A stretch of DNA of 64,000 nucleotides. Origin: Gerris lacustris. Its lineage: Eukaryota > Arthropoda > Insecta > Hemiptera > Gerridae. The stretch spans positions 43,365,467-43,429,466 of the forward strand of contig OX578284.1 of assembly GCA_951217055.1 (NCBI GenBank). The letters are read 5' to 3'. Below the pieces are notes generated by a model, which saw only the letters and a program-made list of their open reading frames with translations, had not been told where the DNA came from and ran no database searches. The position numbers and the translations under genes were made by a program. Every line of letters starts with the position of its first letter. Position 1 is the first letter of the stretch. Shown piece by piece: positions 24,472-35,687 of the stretch.

Positions 24472-24860
24472 ACATAACCTGCTTGCCTTCGTTCTCTTGA
24501 CTAAGACAAATTTTTGAGTAAAATTCGGTGCAGAGGTATAGGGGCAGGGGGGGGGGGGGGGGGATTGCAGGTTTATACTACCTGCCTGTCTTCGTCCTCT
24601 AGACTGGAAAAAATTTCGTCTAGGGGTTTTGTACGATAGGGTAAAATTTGGTTGTTGGAAGAGATGGGAGGTGGGGTTGGATAGACTTGAAAAGTCTTTA
24701 CCCCTCCCTCCTCCAACGGTTTGTCTGGTATGATTGAGCTCGGTGTAGAGGAGGGTGGTTCCCCCTCCACGGTCATAGACCGACACTGCGGGAGTACAGA
24801 ACCCCTCCCTGATGTCGGGAGGGGTAGGGATGGGGTAAATGTAGGTCATCTGGTTTAGGG
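24472..24860 (+). repeat. array remnant downstream of the LINE, with G run
   Basis: Degenerate relatives of the 75-bp unit (TTGCAGG, GTCTTCGTCCTCTAGACTGG, AAAATTTGGTTGTTGGAAG, GAGATGGGAGG) plus a G run at 24549-24564. It is GC-richer than the array upstream. Minus-strand open frames here are low-complexity artefacts. Confidence 0.55.
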
Positions 24861-24904
24861 AGAGGGTAGGGAATGTGGGTCATGCAGCCTTCCCTACCAT
24901 TCTG

Positions 24905-24905
<1 letters not shown>

Positions 24906-24974
<69 letters not shown>
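24906..24974. repeat. (TA)n microsatellite with GTAT tail
   Basis: A TA run of about 69 bp followed by three GTAT units. The following 25000-25410 shows no gene. Confidence 0.95.
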
Positions 24975-24986
<12 letters not shown>

Positions 24987-25473
24987 ATAGTATGTTCATA
25001 TATACATATCTATAGCTGCTGAACTCCTTGCTATCCGCAGGTAGGGATACCACTGTGCTACCCCAAGCTTTAGACGGGAATCTTCTCTCTACACCTCCTT
25101 CCCCCTTGAAGGGGAAAGGGAGGGTGCCGACAACCCTCTCCCTACCTTAGTACTAGTCTAGTCTCGATTCAACAGTCGATATCCTTCTCTAACCCACTAA
25201 ACTATCGATAGTATAACCCTAGCCATGCTCCTCGTGGCGAAACTACCATTTAAAAAATGTATTTTCTCATCCATCCCTATGCACCTAAAGCAGCGCTTCT
25301 ACCGCTGGTGCACAAACGAGTTAGAGTTTCGGGTGTGACCCAAATATTTATCACAGAAATAAATGAATGAATGATCTAAATATATTCAAATCTACTGTAA
25401 AATGATTTATTTAAATTTAAATCAAATTATAATTATTATTAACTACGGGAAACAGACAGTGAAAAATACACTC

Positions 25474-25547
25474 CTGTGCCGGGATTTGAACCACGGGCCT
25501 CTATATTTCCAGTATAGCGCTCTTCCATCTAAGCTACGCAGGAGAAT
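25474..25547 (-). tRNA. tRNA-like SINE head, inverted copy
   Basis: Minus-strand twin of 26055-26128 in the left arm of the palindrome, with the same A and B boxes and CTGGAAA loop. It is near-identical, pointing to recent inverted duplication or gene conversion between arms. Confidence 0.55.
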
Positions 25548-26054
25548 GATTTTTCACTACCGTAATCGATAACTAGTCCCGAATCCAAGCTTTCAATATT
25601 CATATACATTTAGACAGTCAATATTTATGACATTAGAACTAAACCAGAATTAACGCTTATAATTATAAAGTACTCAATTAGTACCTGTACCTTGTACAAT
25701 CAATTCGAAATTCAATTTTTTAAGTTTTTGGTAGTTTTCATACTATATAGAGGCCCGTGGTTCAAATCCCGGCACAGGAGTGTATTTTTCACTGTCTGTT
25801 TCCCGTAGTTAATAATAATTATAATTTGATTTAAATTAAAATTTAACTTTCCGTAGTATGAAAACTACCAAAAACTTAAAAAATTGAATTTCGAATTGAT
25901 TGTACAAGGTACAGGTACTAATTGAGTACTTTATAATTATAAGCGTTAATTCTGGTTTAGTTCTAATGTCATAAATATTGACTGTCTAAATGTATATGAA
26001 TATTGAAAGCTTGGATTCGGGACTAGTTATCGATTACGGTAGTGAAAAATCATT

Positions 26055-26128
26055 CTCCTGCGTAGCTTAGATGGAAGAGCGCTATACTGGAAATATAGAG
26101 GCCCGTGGTTCAAATCCCGGCACAGGAG
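26055..26128 (+). tRNA. tRNA-like head of a SINE (anticodon loop position GGA)
   Basis: A box TAGCTTAGATGG and B box GGTTCAAATCC are both present with normal spacing. The acceptor arms TCCTGCG and CACAGGA pair at 6 of 7 positions, the D stem is GCTT/GAGC, and the anticodon stem is CTATA/TATAG around CTGGAAA. The T stem is weak and there is no long variable arm, although GGA would mean Ser. This fits a tRNA-derived SINE promoter better than a working tRNA gene. A downstream tail ACTGTCTGTTTCCCGTAG is conserved among copies. Confidence 0.55.
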
Positions 26129-26754
26129 TGTATTTTTCACTGTCTGTTTCCCGTAGTTAATAATAATTATAATTTGATTTAAATTAAAATTTAACTTTCC
26201 GTAGTATGAAAACTACCAAAAACTTGAATATGATTTATTTATTACTTGTATGATTATCAAATAATACAAATAGAAATAGAATACAGTTTTTAATTAGAAA
26301 ATATTATTAGCAATGTGCGAATATTATATTCGCGCATCAGACGTAAACCTCCTTCTTTAATTCTCTTGTTCATTCAATAAAATTGCATTTGCTCAATTTG
26401 CAAGTAATTCATTATTATAGTTAACTGAGAATTTATTCTCATCCACAGCTACAGAGCTAAAACAATGATATTGACTGATAACTAATTATAATTATAATTT
26501 ACTGAGATTATTGGCTTTTGTAAGTTGCCTCACTTATATCTGCTTCTTAAAATACTATCCGACAATTGCCTGTTAAAGTTTCTTTTTCGGTTTAAGATCG
26601 TATAGGAAAGTTTCGAATATAGATGCTATCTAGGGGATCTCTTTTAACGGTGTCCGCTTATATGTGCGTGTGTTTCCGCCTAGATCTTCGTGTGTCGTCT
26701 TGATAATAAGCTGATCAATAATTTCCAGAATTCGAGTAGATTAGGAAACCTATC

Positions 26755-26855
26755 TATCTTTTGTATATCTATCCTGGAAATCTTTTCTCTATTTATCCTG
26801 GAAATCTTTTGTCTATTTATCCTGGAAATCTTTTGTCTATTTATCCTGATAATCT
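26755..26855 (+). repeat. 24-bp short tandem repeat
   Basis: About four units of TATCCTGGAAATCTTTT plus GTCTATT. The short open frame across it reads a repeated ILEIFCLF and is an artefact. Confidence 0.75.
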
Positions 26856-27150
26856 TTTGTGAACAAATATAGGTAGGTTTCCCTATCTATCGTATTCAAT
26901 AATCTGCCTGCTTCTTTCCTTAAACGGGTCTTCTAAATGTCCATTAGTATTATCCACCTGTTGACAGAAGTTGAGATCCGCCTTTGCAGAATCAATGATG
27001 CACTCTGATGACAAAACTGTTAAGACCATGACCATGAGGTATTCACTTTACCATATGCCACTGTAAGATGTTTCCAATATTACCCTAGGCTGCATTCTCA
27101 ATAGAGTCTCGCAAATTCAACAAATTTATGGAATATCGGCCGATAAATAC

Positions 27151-27684
27151 AAATCTGACCAAAAACCACTTGTGTGGTAAAAAAACACCCCGCCAAGTCT
27201 GTGGTCCAAAAAAGTTGTGAAATCAACTTTCTGTCCCGCCAAGTGATGTTGGCACTTTCTCCTGGCCCAACACTGTCAACTTAGATATTTATCAGCTTCT
27301 TCTCCTTGGCGGTGTGCCTGCAGTACTACTCAAAGTTAACTGGTTGTATTCCACGCATCCTCTGCAAAGAAAGTAGTAGTTGCATGCGGTCATTCCTTGA
27401 AAGCTTAATTTGTATATACTTATTTATATTTTATTTGCTTTATGATAATGGGAAAGATTTACAGCAATGATCATTGTGGCATCGAGAAGAGCCAACAACA
27501 CTGTTAAAAGGCTTTCCTCACACCGCCAAGGAGAAGAAGCTGATAAATATCTAAGTTGACAGTGTTGGGCCAGGAGAAAGTGCCAACATCACTTGGCGGG
27601 ACAGAAAGTTGATTTCACAACTTTTTTGGACCACAGACTTGGCGGGGTGTTTTTTTACCACACAAGTGGTTTTTGGTCAGATTT
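27151..27684. mobile_element. inverted repeat with 166-bp near-perfect arms
   Basis: Arms 27151-27316 and 27519-27684 are mirror images with no mismatch noticed by eye, starting AAATCTGACCAAAAACC. The 202-bp loop contains TGCCTGCAGTACTAC and AATGATCATTGTGGC. CTTGGCGGGG recurs at 28841-28850. No clear target duplication, so fold-back or MITE type is unresolved. Confidence 0.8.
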
Positions 27685-28068
27685 CATGACTTTTTGTACG
27701 GTCCCTAAGGAAGGATTCTCTAAACTGTTTATTCCCACACATTAGAGTCAAATAAAAGTGAAGTTAAGAGCTGGACAAGGTCTATGGAGATTGGAGAACT
27801 ACGAGACCTATGACATTGAAAGAACTTAACATTCTTATAGTAGCAGCATATAAAGATTTTTAGCAGCATTTGGCCACCTAGATACACTACCGTTGCTATC
27901 ATTTGCGCATATCCAGCTGGATCCTGACCTTATATAAGTAACGAAGTGACCCCTTAATATTGTCTTAATTATACCTTCCTTAATATAAAGTATATCTGTT
28001 AAAACTAACTAATGGTATAATTACAATAATATATATTATTATTACATATATTTTTATATTTATTGTTA

Positions 28069-28083
<15 letters not shown>

Positions 28084-28149
<66 letters not shown>
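28084..28149. repeat. (TA)n microsatellite
   Basis: A TA run of about 65 bp, preceded by a TTATTATTA-rich stretch. Confidence 0.95.
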
Positions 28150-28152
<3 letters not shown>

Positions 28153-28239
28153 ATGATATGTATATTATATTATTTTTTATATGTAATAATATAATATAGG
28201 CTCACTACTTCGCATGACGCTTACTTGGTTTCTACCCAT

Positions 28240-28620
28240 TTTAGACTGTTTGCTAGCATGGTTTCTCGCTCCACATTCAGCGTAGGAATAAGTTGATTGA
28301 TTGTAGGGGGGGGGGAAGGGGGAATGCACTAGGGCTCTAGACGAATCCATTAAGCCCTCATTTATTAAAATCGGTTCAGTAGTTTAGGCTGTAGGTGCGT
28401 CAACGTTAAAGTGACTGTTCGCTAGCTTGGTTTCTCGCTCCGCTTTCAGCGTAGGGATGAGTTATCTAATTTGTTTTTATCTAGGAATGCACTAGGGCCT
28501 TAGACGAATCAAAAAAGCCCTCATTCATTAAAATCGGTTCAGTAGTTTAGGCTGTAGGTGCGTCAACGTAAAATGAAGGAAGAATAAGAATAAGAATAAG
28601 AATAAGAATAAGAATAAGAA
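28240..28620 (+). repeat. retroposon-like 3' end, duplicated, AATAAG tail
   Basis: Two units of about 165 bp (28245-28400 and 28413-28575) share TTGGTTTCTCGCTCC, TTCAGCGTAGGGATGAG, AATGCACTAGGGC, AAAATCGGTTCAGTAGTTTA and GGCTGTAGGTGCGTCAACG. The second ends in about seven AATAAG units (28574-28619). This resembles a non-LTR or SINE 3' end with a microsatellite tail; no coding part is present. Confidence 0.65.
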
Positions 28621-28621
28621 G

Positions 28622-30500
28622 TCATCAAAACTACCATTTTCAAACGTATTTTTCTCTACTTCTACTTGACCGATTTCGACATTTTTTTTTTATTTTGATC
28701 AACAGGACACGGCCTTTAAAGATATTAAAAAAATATTTCGGTAGCTTGTATATATTCCACGCTGCAGACCCTCAAAAACCCTAGTTTGTCACCTACAGTA
28801 TATATACACTGGCAGCTTTTGTGAAATTTTGACTTTTTGACTTGGCGGGGCGGAACGCTGCCGCGTTCCTAAATAGGTTTGCTTCTGATCGATCGATTAA
28901 AATACATTATTGGATTTGGTTTTGGCTTACTGGTAGAAATTCGTCAGATGTAATCAGTGCTACTTTGACCGGACTCGTACCTCGCACAGTGCGCTTGAAA
29001 AGATCTGGGAACATTAGAAGACGTCGGACGTCGCCTGAATCGTCTGATCTCGGTCACTGTGACCGCAGTCTTAGAATGGACTGGACAGGTATATGTGATT
29101 GAATGTTGAATGGCATCGGGCTGAGTTTGGATAGTAATCATTTCTCATCCAATCCTAGGCAGATTTGAAATTTATTTAATTCAAAACGCTGTTTATAGCA
29201 CGACCTTAAATTCCACACTAAAACTTGTTTTCAAAAAGTGATTTTGCTTGCCCATCTAATTAAAATTCATTTTTATTATTCCTTCTTCTTTTTTGGCACA
29301 TTTTAACAAATGTTTCCGCATTTGCAATATTAAGCTTTATTTTAATAAATAAATCAGGCTTCGTATTCTTTCTGTGTTCTCAGCCTGTTCATATTAGTAT
29401 AAACATTCACACCATGTCAATATCACCTGATACAGAATGACTCTGCTACAACTGTTATAATAGTTAGTTTCGTCCACGTCAATGTCTACTGCTGAGATGT
29501 ATTTGTTCTTTTTGGTTTTGGTATGTTCTTGAAGACATAGCTGCATTGAATTTTGTTTGAGAACTTGTTCTCACTTTTTTTTGTTCACGAATGAGGAACG
29601 TAATTAATTTGTTGGCCCTGAAGTATTGAACTGGACTGTGTTAGCTATTACGGAAAGAAATTCGCCTCTAGTTGACATGATAAGTTGTACACTTTCTTAT
29701 TGTTGTTCATGTATTTTGTGCTTATGGGCTATCGTGCGAGCTTTTCCGTCCTAGTCCTAGTAAGTTATTGTAATATTAAGCTTTGTTCTAAGGTCTTGAA
29801 TCTATTTGTTGGATTGCTCGGTGTCACAGCTCCTCAAGCATCTAAAATTTATAGATATTATTACAATCTAATTCTCCAGAGCGGAATAATTATGACTTTT
29901 AGCTCAAAAAGGGTTTTGGTCTTAGAGTACACTTATTTTATGAGTATTTCTAAATCATTTACAGTTGCAGACCCTTTCAATACCAATAATTTAAATAGCC
30001 CACAAAATAAGTACACTGCAATTCCTAAAGCCTTTTGTGCTTAATATCATACTTATTCTGCTTTTGTAAAAATTATTTCTCAAAAAGGGTGTCAACGATT
30101 TTAATTTTAAAAAATATATATTTATTTAGTCCATTTAAATATGAATCTAAACCTGTAAGTCCCTCTTTCCAGAAAAACGTAGTTTCCGAGACATTGATGA
30201 AAATAAATCTGATTTAATTGAAAATCGTTAACAACCTGTTGAACACTTTTTAAATATGTTTCTCAATTTCTACATAATTTCTGATAAAACCAACCCCTTT
30301 GCATAAAATTATTAATTTTATACGAAAATAGGTAGTTTATATTATTAATGTAAAAAAAAATCTAATGTAAGAGTACAATTAAGGTAAGCTATTGCGTCTA
30401 TTTATCAATAAGTAAATCTAATGTTTACTGTTACTCATATACATCGTCTCTGTTTACACGAGATAGAATCGTGAAAATATGTATTTATTTATCTCAAGAG
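28622..30500. other. no supported gene
   Basis: A 119-codon frame (29685-30044) and an 86-codon frame (28842-29102) are open, but neither has motifs, codon bias or splice context. 28810-29120 is noticeably GC-richer than its surroundings (GGGGCGGAACGCTGCCGCG), perhaps an old element. Confidence 0.5.
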
Positions 30501-30502
30501 TC

Positions 30503-30733
30503 CTTACGATTTCATGTCTTTTGACGCCTTAATAGAGTCAATCGACACCAGAATGATAGAAGATTATAGTCCCTACGATTTCATGTCTTTTGACGCCTTA
30601 ATAGAGTCAATCGACACCAGAATGTTAGAAGATTATAGTCCCTACGATTTCATGTCTTTTGACGCCTTAATAGAGTCAATCGACACAAGAATGATAGAAG
30701 ATTATAGTCCCTACGATTTCATGTCTTTTGACA
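30503..30733 (+). repeat. 69-bp in-frame minisatellite
   Basis: Three full units and part of a fourth, each with CCCTACGATTTCATGTC, TTTTGACGCCTTAATAGAGT and CAATCGACAC. The period is a multiple of three, so an 81-codon frame (30514-30759) reads repeats of FDALIESIDTR and EDYSPYDF. Only three or so substitutions separate units. No flanking coding signal, so probably a minisatellite rather than a gene. Confidence 0.85.
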
Positions 30734-30959
30734 AAATGATAATTTGTCTAGTTATTTAGTCGAACAAATTGTAGCAGTAGAAGTCTTAAACATTTAAAAA
30801 ATTCAATGATCGAATATTCAGTAATTTTTACAGATTGTCAAAGTATAATAGAAGCCATTAAAAATAAAATTATTCATACTATGTCAGTGGTTTAATTATG
30901 AGTAGGGTTCATTCATTAATTCATAGTTTATCACAAGATAGGGTAAACAATTTAATTAA

Positions 30960-31735
30960 AAAAGACTGCCAATTGGTGTGGCACATAGCTTCCTCGCATT
31001 ATACGTCACGTACTTTATTGACATTTTGCTTTTACAAGTCATTATTGTCTAATTTGTTTAATTGTTTCCCCTGTTTTTTACAAGCTTTTATTTAACTTGC
31101 AATGTTTGTATGTATGGGTCAAATCTTGCAACTGAATTTTAAAGCAGTAATCCTCAACCGATTGAATTGAAATTTTGCATACACGTTTAGTTTGGATGAC
31201 AATGCATGATTAGCTAAGTGAAGTCATTCTAAATCCAATATGGCGGGCAGTTCAAGATGGCGAACTAGTTATTTTTAAAGTTCGCACATGATATGGGTAT
31301 CAAAAAAAGGGTTTGCTGAGAAGAATACGAATAAAAGCTTGTTTTTTGAAATATTTCTTTTTATAATCAACTTATTTAATCTGTCAATTTTTTTTATTTA
31401 TTTTAACATTAATTAAAGTATCAATTTAGCAAACGTTAAAGATTGCAGATGGTTCAAATTAATATGAGGTCGTTAACTTTCCTTAAAGTATAAAAGTTTC
31501 ATACAAATCACATGAGTACTTTTGAGGCTATAAGTGTAAATAAATGTATGTTTGTGCGCATGTGGAAAAAAACAGAAAAGCAGAAGGTTGAAACTTATAT
31601 GGGACCAACAAAGAGCTAATTTGTATGACCTACCATACAAATTTCATTAAAATCGAACGTGTAGTTTTTGAGATATGTTGGTTCACAAAAATTGAGCGAT
31701 ATAGCTTCCGTTACCTTAGGTAAGCTCGGAAGCAA
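30960..31735 (+). repeat. family F copy
   Basis: It contains GTGTGGCACATAGCTTCCTC, AGTATCAATTTAGCAA, TTGAGGCTATAAGTGTAAAT, GTGCGCATGTGG, ACCAACAAAGAGCTAATTTG and TTACCTTAGGTAAGCTCGG. No coding sequence is supported. Confidence 0.6.
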
Positions 31736-33012
31736 AAAATTGGATGTGGCGCTTTTATGGATTTTCTTAAATCAATAATTAATATCAATTCTTAATATCT
31801 AGTTTCAGCTTTCTAGGTAGTCGGGATGTGGGTCAAATTAAGATTACAAGATTAAAACCATAAATATAACCTGATCAGATGTAACATATTACCTCCACAC
31901 TACTTCCTTTGTAGATGACTTGTTTAATAAACTCTATTATGAAGTCACGCGACATTTTAAAATTATGTTAAAATTAAACTGTTTAGTGTAGAAGTGAATA
32001 TGGTTATAAAAATTGCCGCTAGGAAATCATGCGGAACAAATAATGTTTGTATATTTTAACGCTGCTACACGCTTCAACTTTTGAATAGAATATGTTATTA
32101 ATAGAATAAAAAATAATATATTATTATATTGAATAGTTGTATTAATGTTGTGATTATATTATGGATATTCAACTTTTGTTTCATCGTGCTTAAAATAGGG
32201 ATGATAAATACCTACAGCTATTAATAGAAATAAAAATACAGAAGTAAGGTATTTAAACAAGCTTCAATATAAACCGTCCTATTTACTACTAGTTTGAACT
32301 TTGACATATAGAATCACTCCAGTCAAGGTTCAAACAGATGAATTAAACCAACAGGTTATGTCGAAGCCTTATCTATTCTACTTCATAACGACAATATTAG
32401 ATAATCTCTAAATACTTAAATAGACCCGGAAAACTTTAAATAGACCTAGACATACTAAAAATAGACTAAACATTTATAATAGAATCTTATACTCAACCAA
32501 TTACAAGGTTCTAACTACAATTATAACATTACTTTTTCTATCTGCGCTTATGGACTAGGTATATAGTTGGTTTTTTGGTTATTAGTTATTACCTTTTTCT
32601 TGTTTATAAGCAACTACAATTTCTTTATTCTTGCTTGCCTTTTATATTTTATTGTTATGTCATCGATAAGTAACGCTAGTCGCTAAAGGGTTTCTAAATC
32701 CTTTAATATGGGACAGAAAAAGAAAAATTGAAAGAATCAACTATATATTGCAGAAGAAATTTGTGATGAAGGAAAATACAAGCGTAGCAGGTAGTGATGT
32801 TCTGTTTACTTACTTTTCAACTTATTGGTTTCATATATGGAAATCCTTTCTCGTTTTAATTTGAAATTAACACTTTCTGTACAATATGCTAACACTTCCT
32901 CTAAAGACTAATCTATGTTTTGAAAAATTACCTACTTATTTGCCTCCTTTCCGGACACAACCTGCTTTCCACAAGCGGACACAACACGTATACCTGTTCA
33001 CAAAATATCATT
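31736..33012. other. no gene seen
   Basis: AT-rich, no motif-bearing open frame and no clear repeat boundary. Confidence 0.6.
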
Positions 33013-34201
33013 GAGCTGAGCGAAGCGAAGCTCTTATACTACACTTTGCATTTGTTTGGATGCATACTCCTCCTGAACGGCTGAGCCGATCTTCACAAAA
33101 TTTGGCACGGTCAATGAGACCAACCACAGGAAGGTATAAACCTGAAATGGTTCAAATTGATACACAGGGGTACGGGTACAAAAGGTTCCTCTTGAACGGC
33201 TGAACCAAACCACACGAAATTCGGCACGGTCAATATGACCAACCACAGAAAGGTATAATTCTGAAATGGTCCAAATCGGTACACAGGGGTACGGGGTACA
33301 GGGTACAAAAGTTTCCTCCTGAACGGCTGAACCGATCAACACCAAATTCAGCACGGTCAATGTGACCAACCACAGGAAGGTATAAACCTGAAATGGTTCA
33401 AATTGATACACAGGGGTACGGGTACAAAAGGTTCCTCTTGAACGGCTGAACCAAACCACACGAAATTCGGCACGGTCAATATGACCAACCACAGAAAGGT
33501 ATAATTCTGAAATGGTAACAATTGGTACACAGGGGTACGGGGTACTAATGTGTCCTCCTGAACGGCTGAACCAATCCGCACGAAATTCGGCACGGTCAGT
33601 ATGACCAACCACAGGAATGTATAAATCTAAAATAATCCAAATTGTACACAGAAGTACAGGGTACGTGGTACAAAAGTTAAAATAGTATATGCCCTTTATG
33701 ATGCATGTCGTTGGAAAGCTCTATAAGAGTACAGTTATTGTTGCTATGGTCACTTCAGTGGCGTAGCTAGGGCATTGGGGCCCCCTGCAAGAACGTTTTG
33801 GCTAACGTTCCCCTCGCTAAAAAAAAAGGATTGTGGATAAGAACTGAATAGGGCCCCCTGACAATAGTATTGAAGTATGCTTCCAAGGTAGTTAGATTTT
33901 CTTATGTCCTATAAAGGGGGACCCATCTACATTAGTACATTGGATTTGGAGTCCCCCTGACACCGGAGGCCCGCCCGCAGTGCGGGCCCATAGTTACGCC
34001 ACTGGGTCACTTTTGTCATATTTTCATTTAAGAGGGGGGTAAAATATAAAAACAGGAAAAAATTCTGTTTAATTAAAATTAGAAATATTACTATTTTTGA
34101 TCAAATTTCAGCTGTTTATAAATAAAAATGTTTATTGTTTAAGATTAAAATGCACGCTCAGCTCAATATTGCAAGCAGACAACTGCATTGCACACCTAGT
34201 T
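33013..34201 (+). repeat. family C repeat, copy with five tandem units
   Basis: It starts GAGCGAAGCGAAGCTC. Five units of about 118-126 bp start near 33070, 33188, 33314, 33433 and 33553, each with GAACGGCTGA, CGGTCAAT and GACCAACCACAG. Units 2 and 4 are closest to each other, so the array is a dimer-like higher order. It then runs through GTCGTTGGAAAGCTC into the hAT MITE and resumes at 34005-34201, ending GCATTGCACACCTAGT. Open minus-strand frames here are repeat artefacts. Confidence 0.8.
33756..34004. mobile_element. 249-bp hAT-type MITE with TSD GGTCACTT
   Basis: It begins CAGTGGCGTAGCTAGG and ends TAGTTACGCCACTG. A perfect 8-bp GGTCACTT lies at 33748-33755 and 34005-34012. Removing it restores family C sequence matching the copy at 7.3 kb, which reads GTTCACTTTTGTCATA without interruption. 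Non-coding, so mobilised in trans if at all. Confidence 0.92.
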
Positions 34202-35080
34202 GATAGTCGGAATCATCGTAAACTCAGCCTCTGTCTTAGAGTAATTCTAAAGCTATTTAGAAGGCTATAAGGCTTATTTTTAAACTATATTTATGTTATT
34301 ATATTTATAATTAATTAATTAATAACATAAATTATATTTATGTTATTTATAACTGGGGACAAAAGAAATTTCCTCCATAAAATTGTGACGCTCTTAAATA
34401 TAGTATCAGGAAGTTGGAATGTAACAGGAGCTAACTTGGATTTCACTTAAGTGCTGCATTTCGCCACCAGGGGGTGAACACAAAAACATACTCATGATTC
34501 AATGTTTCTCCATGAGGCCTCTTTCACATGGTGTGGGTGCGGGCCCGCAGTGCCTTTTTACACGGTGTGGGCTCGCGTCCGCACCCGCACCTTGAACGAG
34601 GCCTCTAGTCAGTGTCAGGAGACCAGCGGAGTAGTATGGATGAACATCGAGTGCATTTACTTTATCTGTATTTTGGTTGAGATTGGATCAATCTTGAGTT
34701 ATATATAAAGAAATACCTAATGCCCATAAATTTAATAAATGTTCATCCTTTTTGCGCTAAGACTGTTCGATTCCCCCCCCCCCCCCCCTAATTAACCTAT
34801 TGTATATGCTATTTAACTTGAGTATATGCGAGGTTTTGTGGGTCCATAACCCCCGCATAAAACGAGGGACGACTGAATCATTATTAAAATCACTGTAAAA
34901 TTGCGCAAAAACCAAAAGAGTTAGGCCATTTATATAAAAGTATTTATTTATTAGCTGGAGATGAATAATAACAAAAAGTAAAGACAATGGGGGGGGGGGG
35001 AAATGAAAACGATTGATTTCAAAATATTATTATATTATTAATATACAAACAATGATAAACAATTATAAAACAAAAGAAAA

Positions 35081-35275
35081 TTGGAATTGAAGTCCGTTAT
35101 ATTGTTTTGTTTATTTTCACAAAGCTTTCGCTCGGGGAATCCAAGCTTCTTCAGTGAGATTTAACACTTAAAATAAAAACTATTTTAATTTTAGAAAAAG
35201 TATTAGATCTCACTGAAGGGTTCCCTGAGCGAAAGCTTTGTGAAAATAAAAAAATATAACGGACTTCCATTCCAA
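35081..35275. repeat. inverted repeat with about 80-bp arms
   Basis: The left arm has GAAGTCCGTTATATTGTTTT, TTTTCACAAAGCTTTCGCTC and CTTCAGTGAGAT. The right arm has ATCTCACTGAAG, GAGCGAAAGCTTTGTGAAAA and ATATAACGGACTTCC. The loop is about 40 bp. Probably a MITE inside the larger TIR element. Confidence 0.8.
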
Positions 35276-35387
35276 AAAATAATTGAAAAAAATAAAATAA
35301 AATAACAAGTGCGGACGCGGGTCCGCTACGTGTGAAAACCTACATAGAGATCCAATGTCCAGTAATGACAAGCGCGGACGCGGGCCC

Positions 35388-35687
35388 GCATATAACTATG
35401 GGGACGAGCATTTCGCATATAGCTATGGGGACGAGCATTTCGCATATAGCTATGGGGACGAGCATTTCGCATATAGCTATGGGGACGAGCATTTCGCATA
35501 TAGCTATGGGGACGAGCATTTCGCATATAGCTATGGGGACGAGCATTTCGCATATAGCTATGGGGACGAGCATTTCGCATATAGCTATGGGGACGAGCAT
35601 TTCGCATATAGCTATGGGGACGAGCATTTCGCATATAGCTATGGGGACGAGCATTTCGCATATAGCTATGGGGACGAGCATTTCGCC
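35388..35687. repeat. 27-bp minisatellite, about 11 copies
   Basis: Unit ATAGCTATGGGGACGAGC plus ATTTCGCAT, essentially perfect over 11 copies. Because 27 is divisible by 3 and the unit lacks stops, several frames on both strands stay open for over 100 codons; none has an upstream coding context. Near-identity means recent amplification. Confidence 0.92.

Larger units (their letters stand above)
25414..26185. repeat. tRNA-like SINE palindrome with 330-bp arms
   Basis: Left arm 25414-25743 and right arm 25856-26185 are near-perfect inverted copies. Each arm contains the same tRNA-like head. The 112-bp spacer is not unique: 25747-25875 repeats the second half of the tRNA-like unit plus its tail directly (the same sequence recurs at 26095-26224). 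The structure is thus an inverted duplication plus a partial direct duplication. Confidence 0.85.

Noticed and set aside
24430..24849. 139-codon minus-strand open frame
   Set aside because: It runs through the LINE poly(A) tail, a G run and degenerate array units.
26055..26128. Genuine tRNA-Ser(GGA) gene
   Set aside because: No long variable arm, weak T stem, and the unit is embedded in a repeated tail with multiple copies; a SINE head fits better.
29685..30044. 119-codon open frame
   Set aside because: No motif, no splice context; length is compatible with chance in this much sequence.
33034..33612. 192-codon minus-strand open frame and relatives
   Set aside because: It reads through the 120-bp family C tandem units; no splice or domain evidence.
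35388..35687. CRISPR-like array
   Set aside because: Units are contiguous without unique spacers and the genome is eukaryotic.
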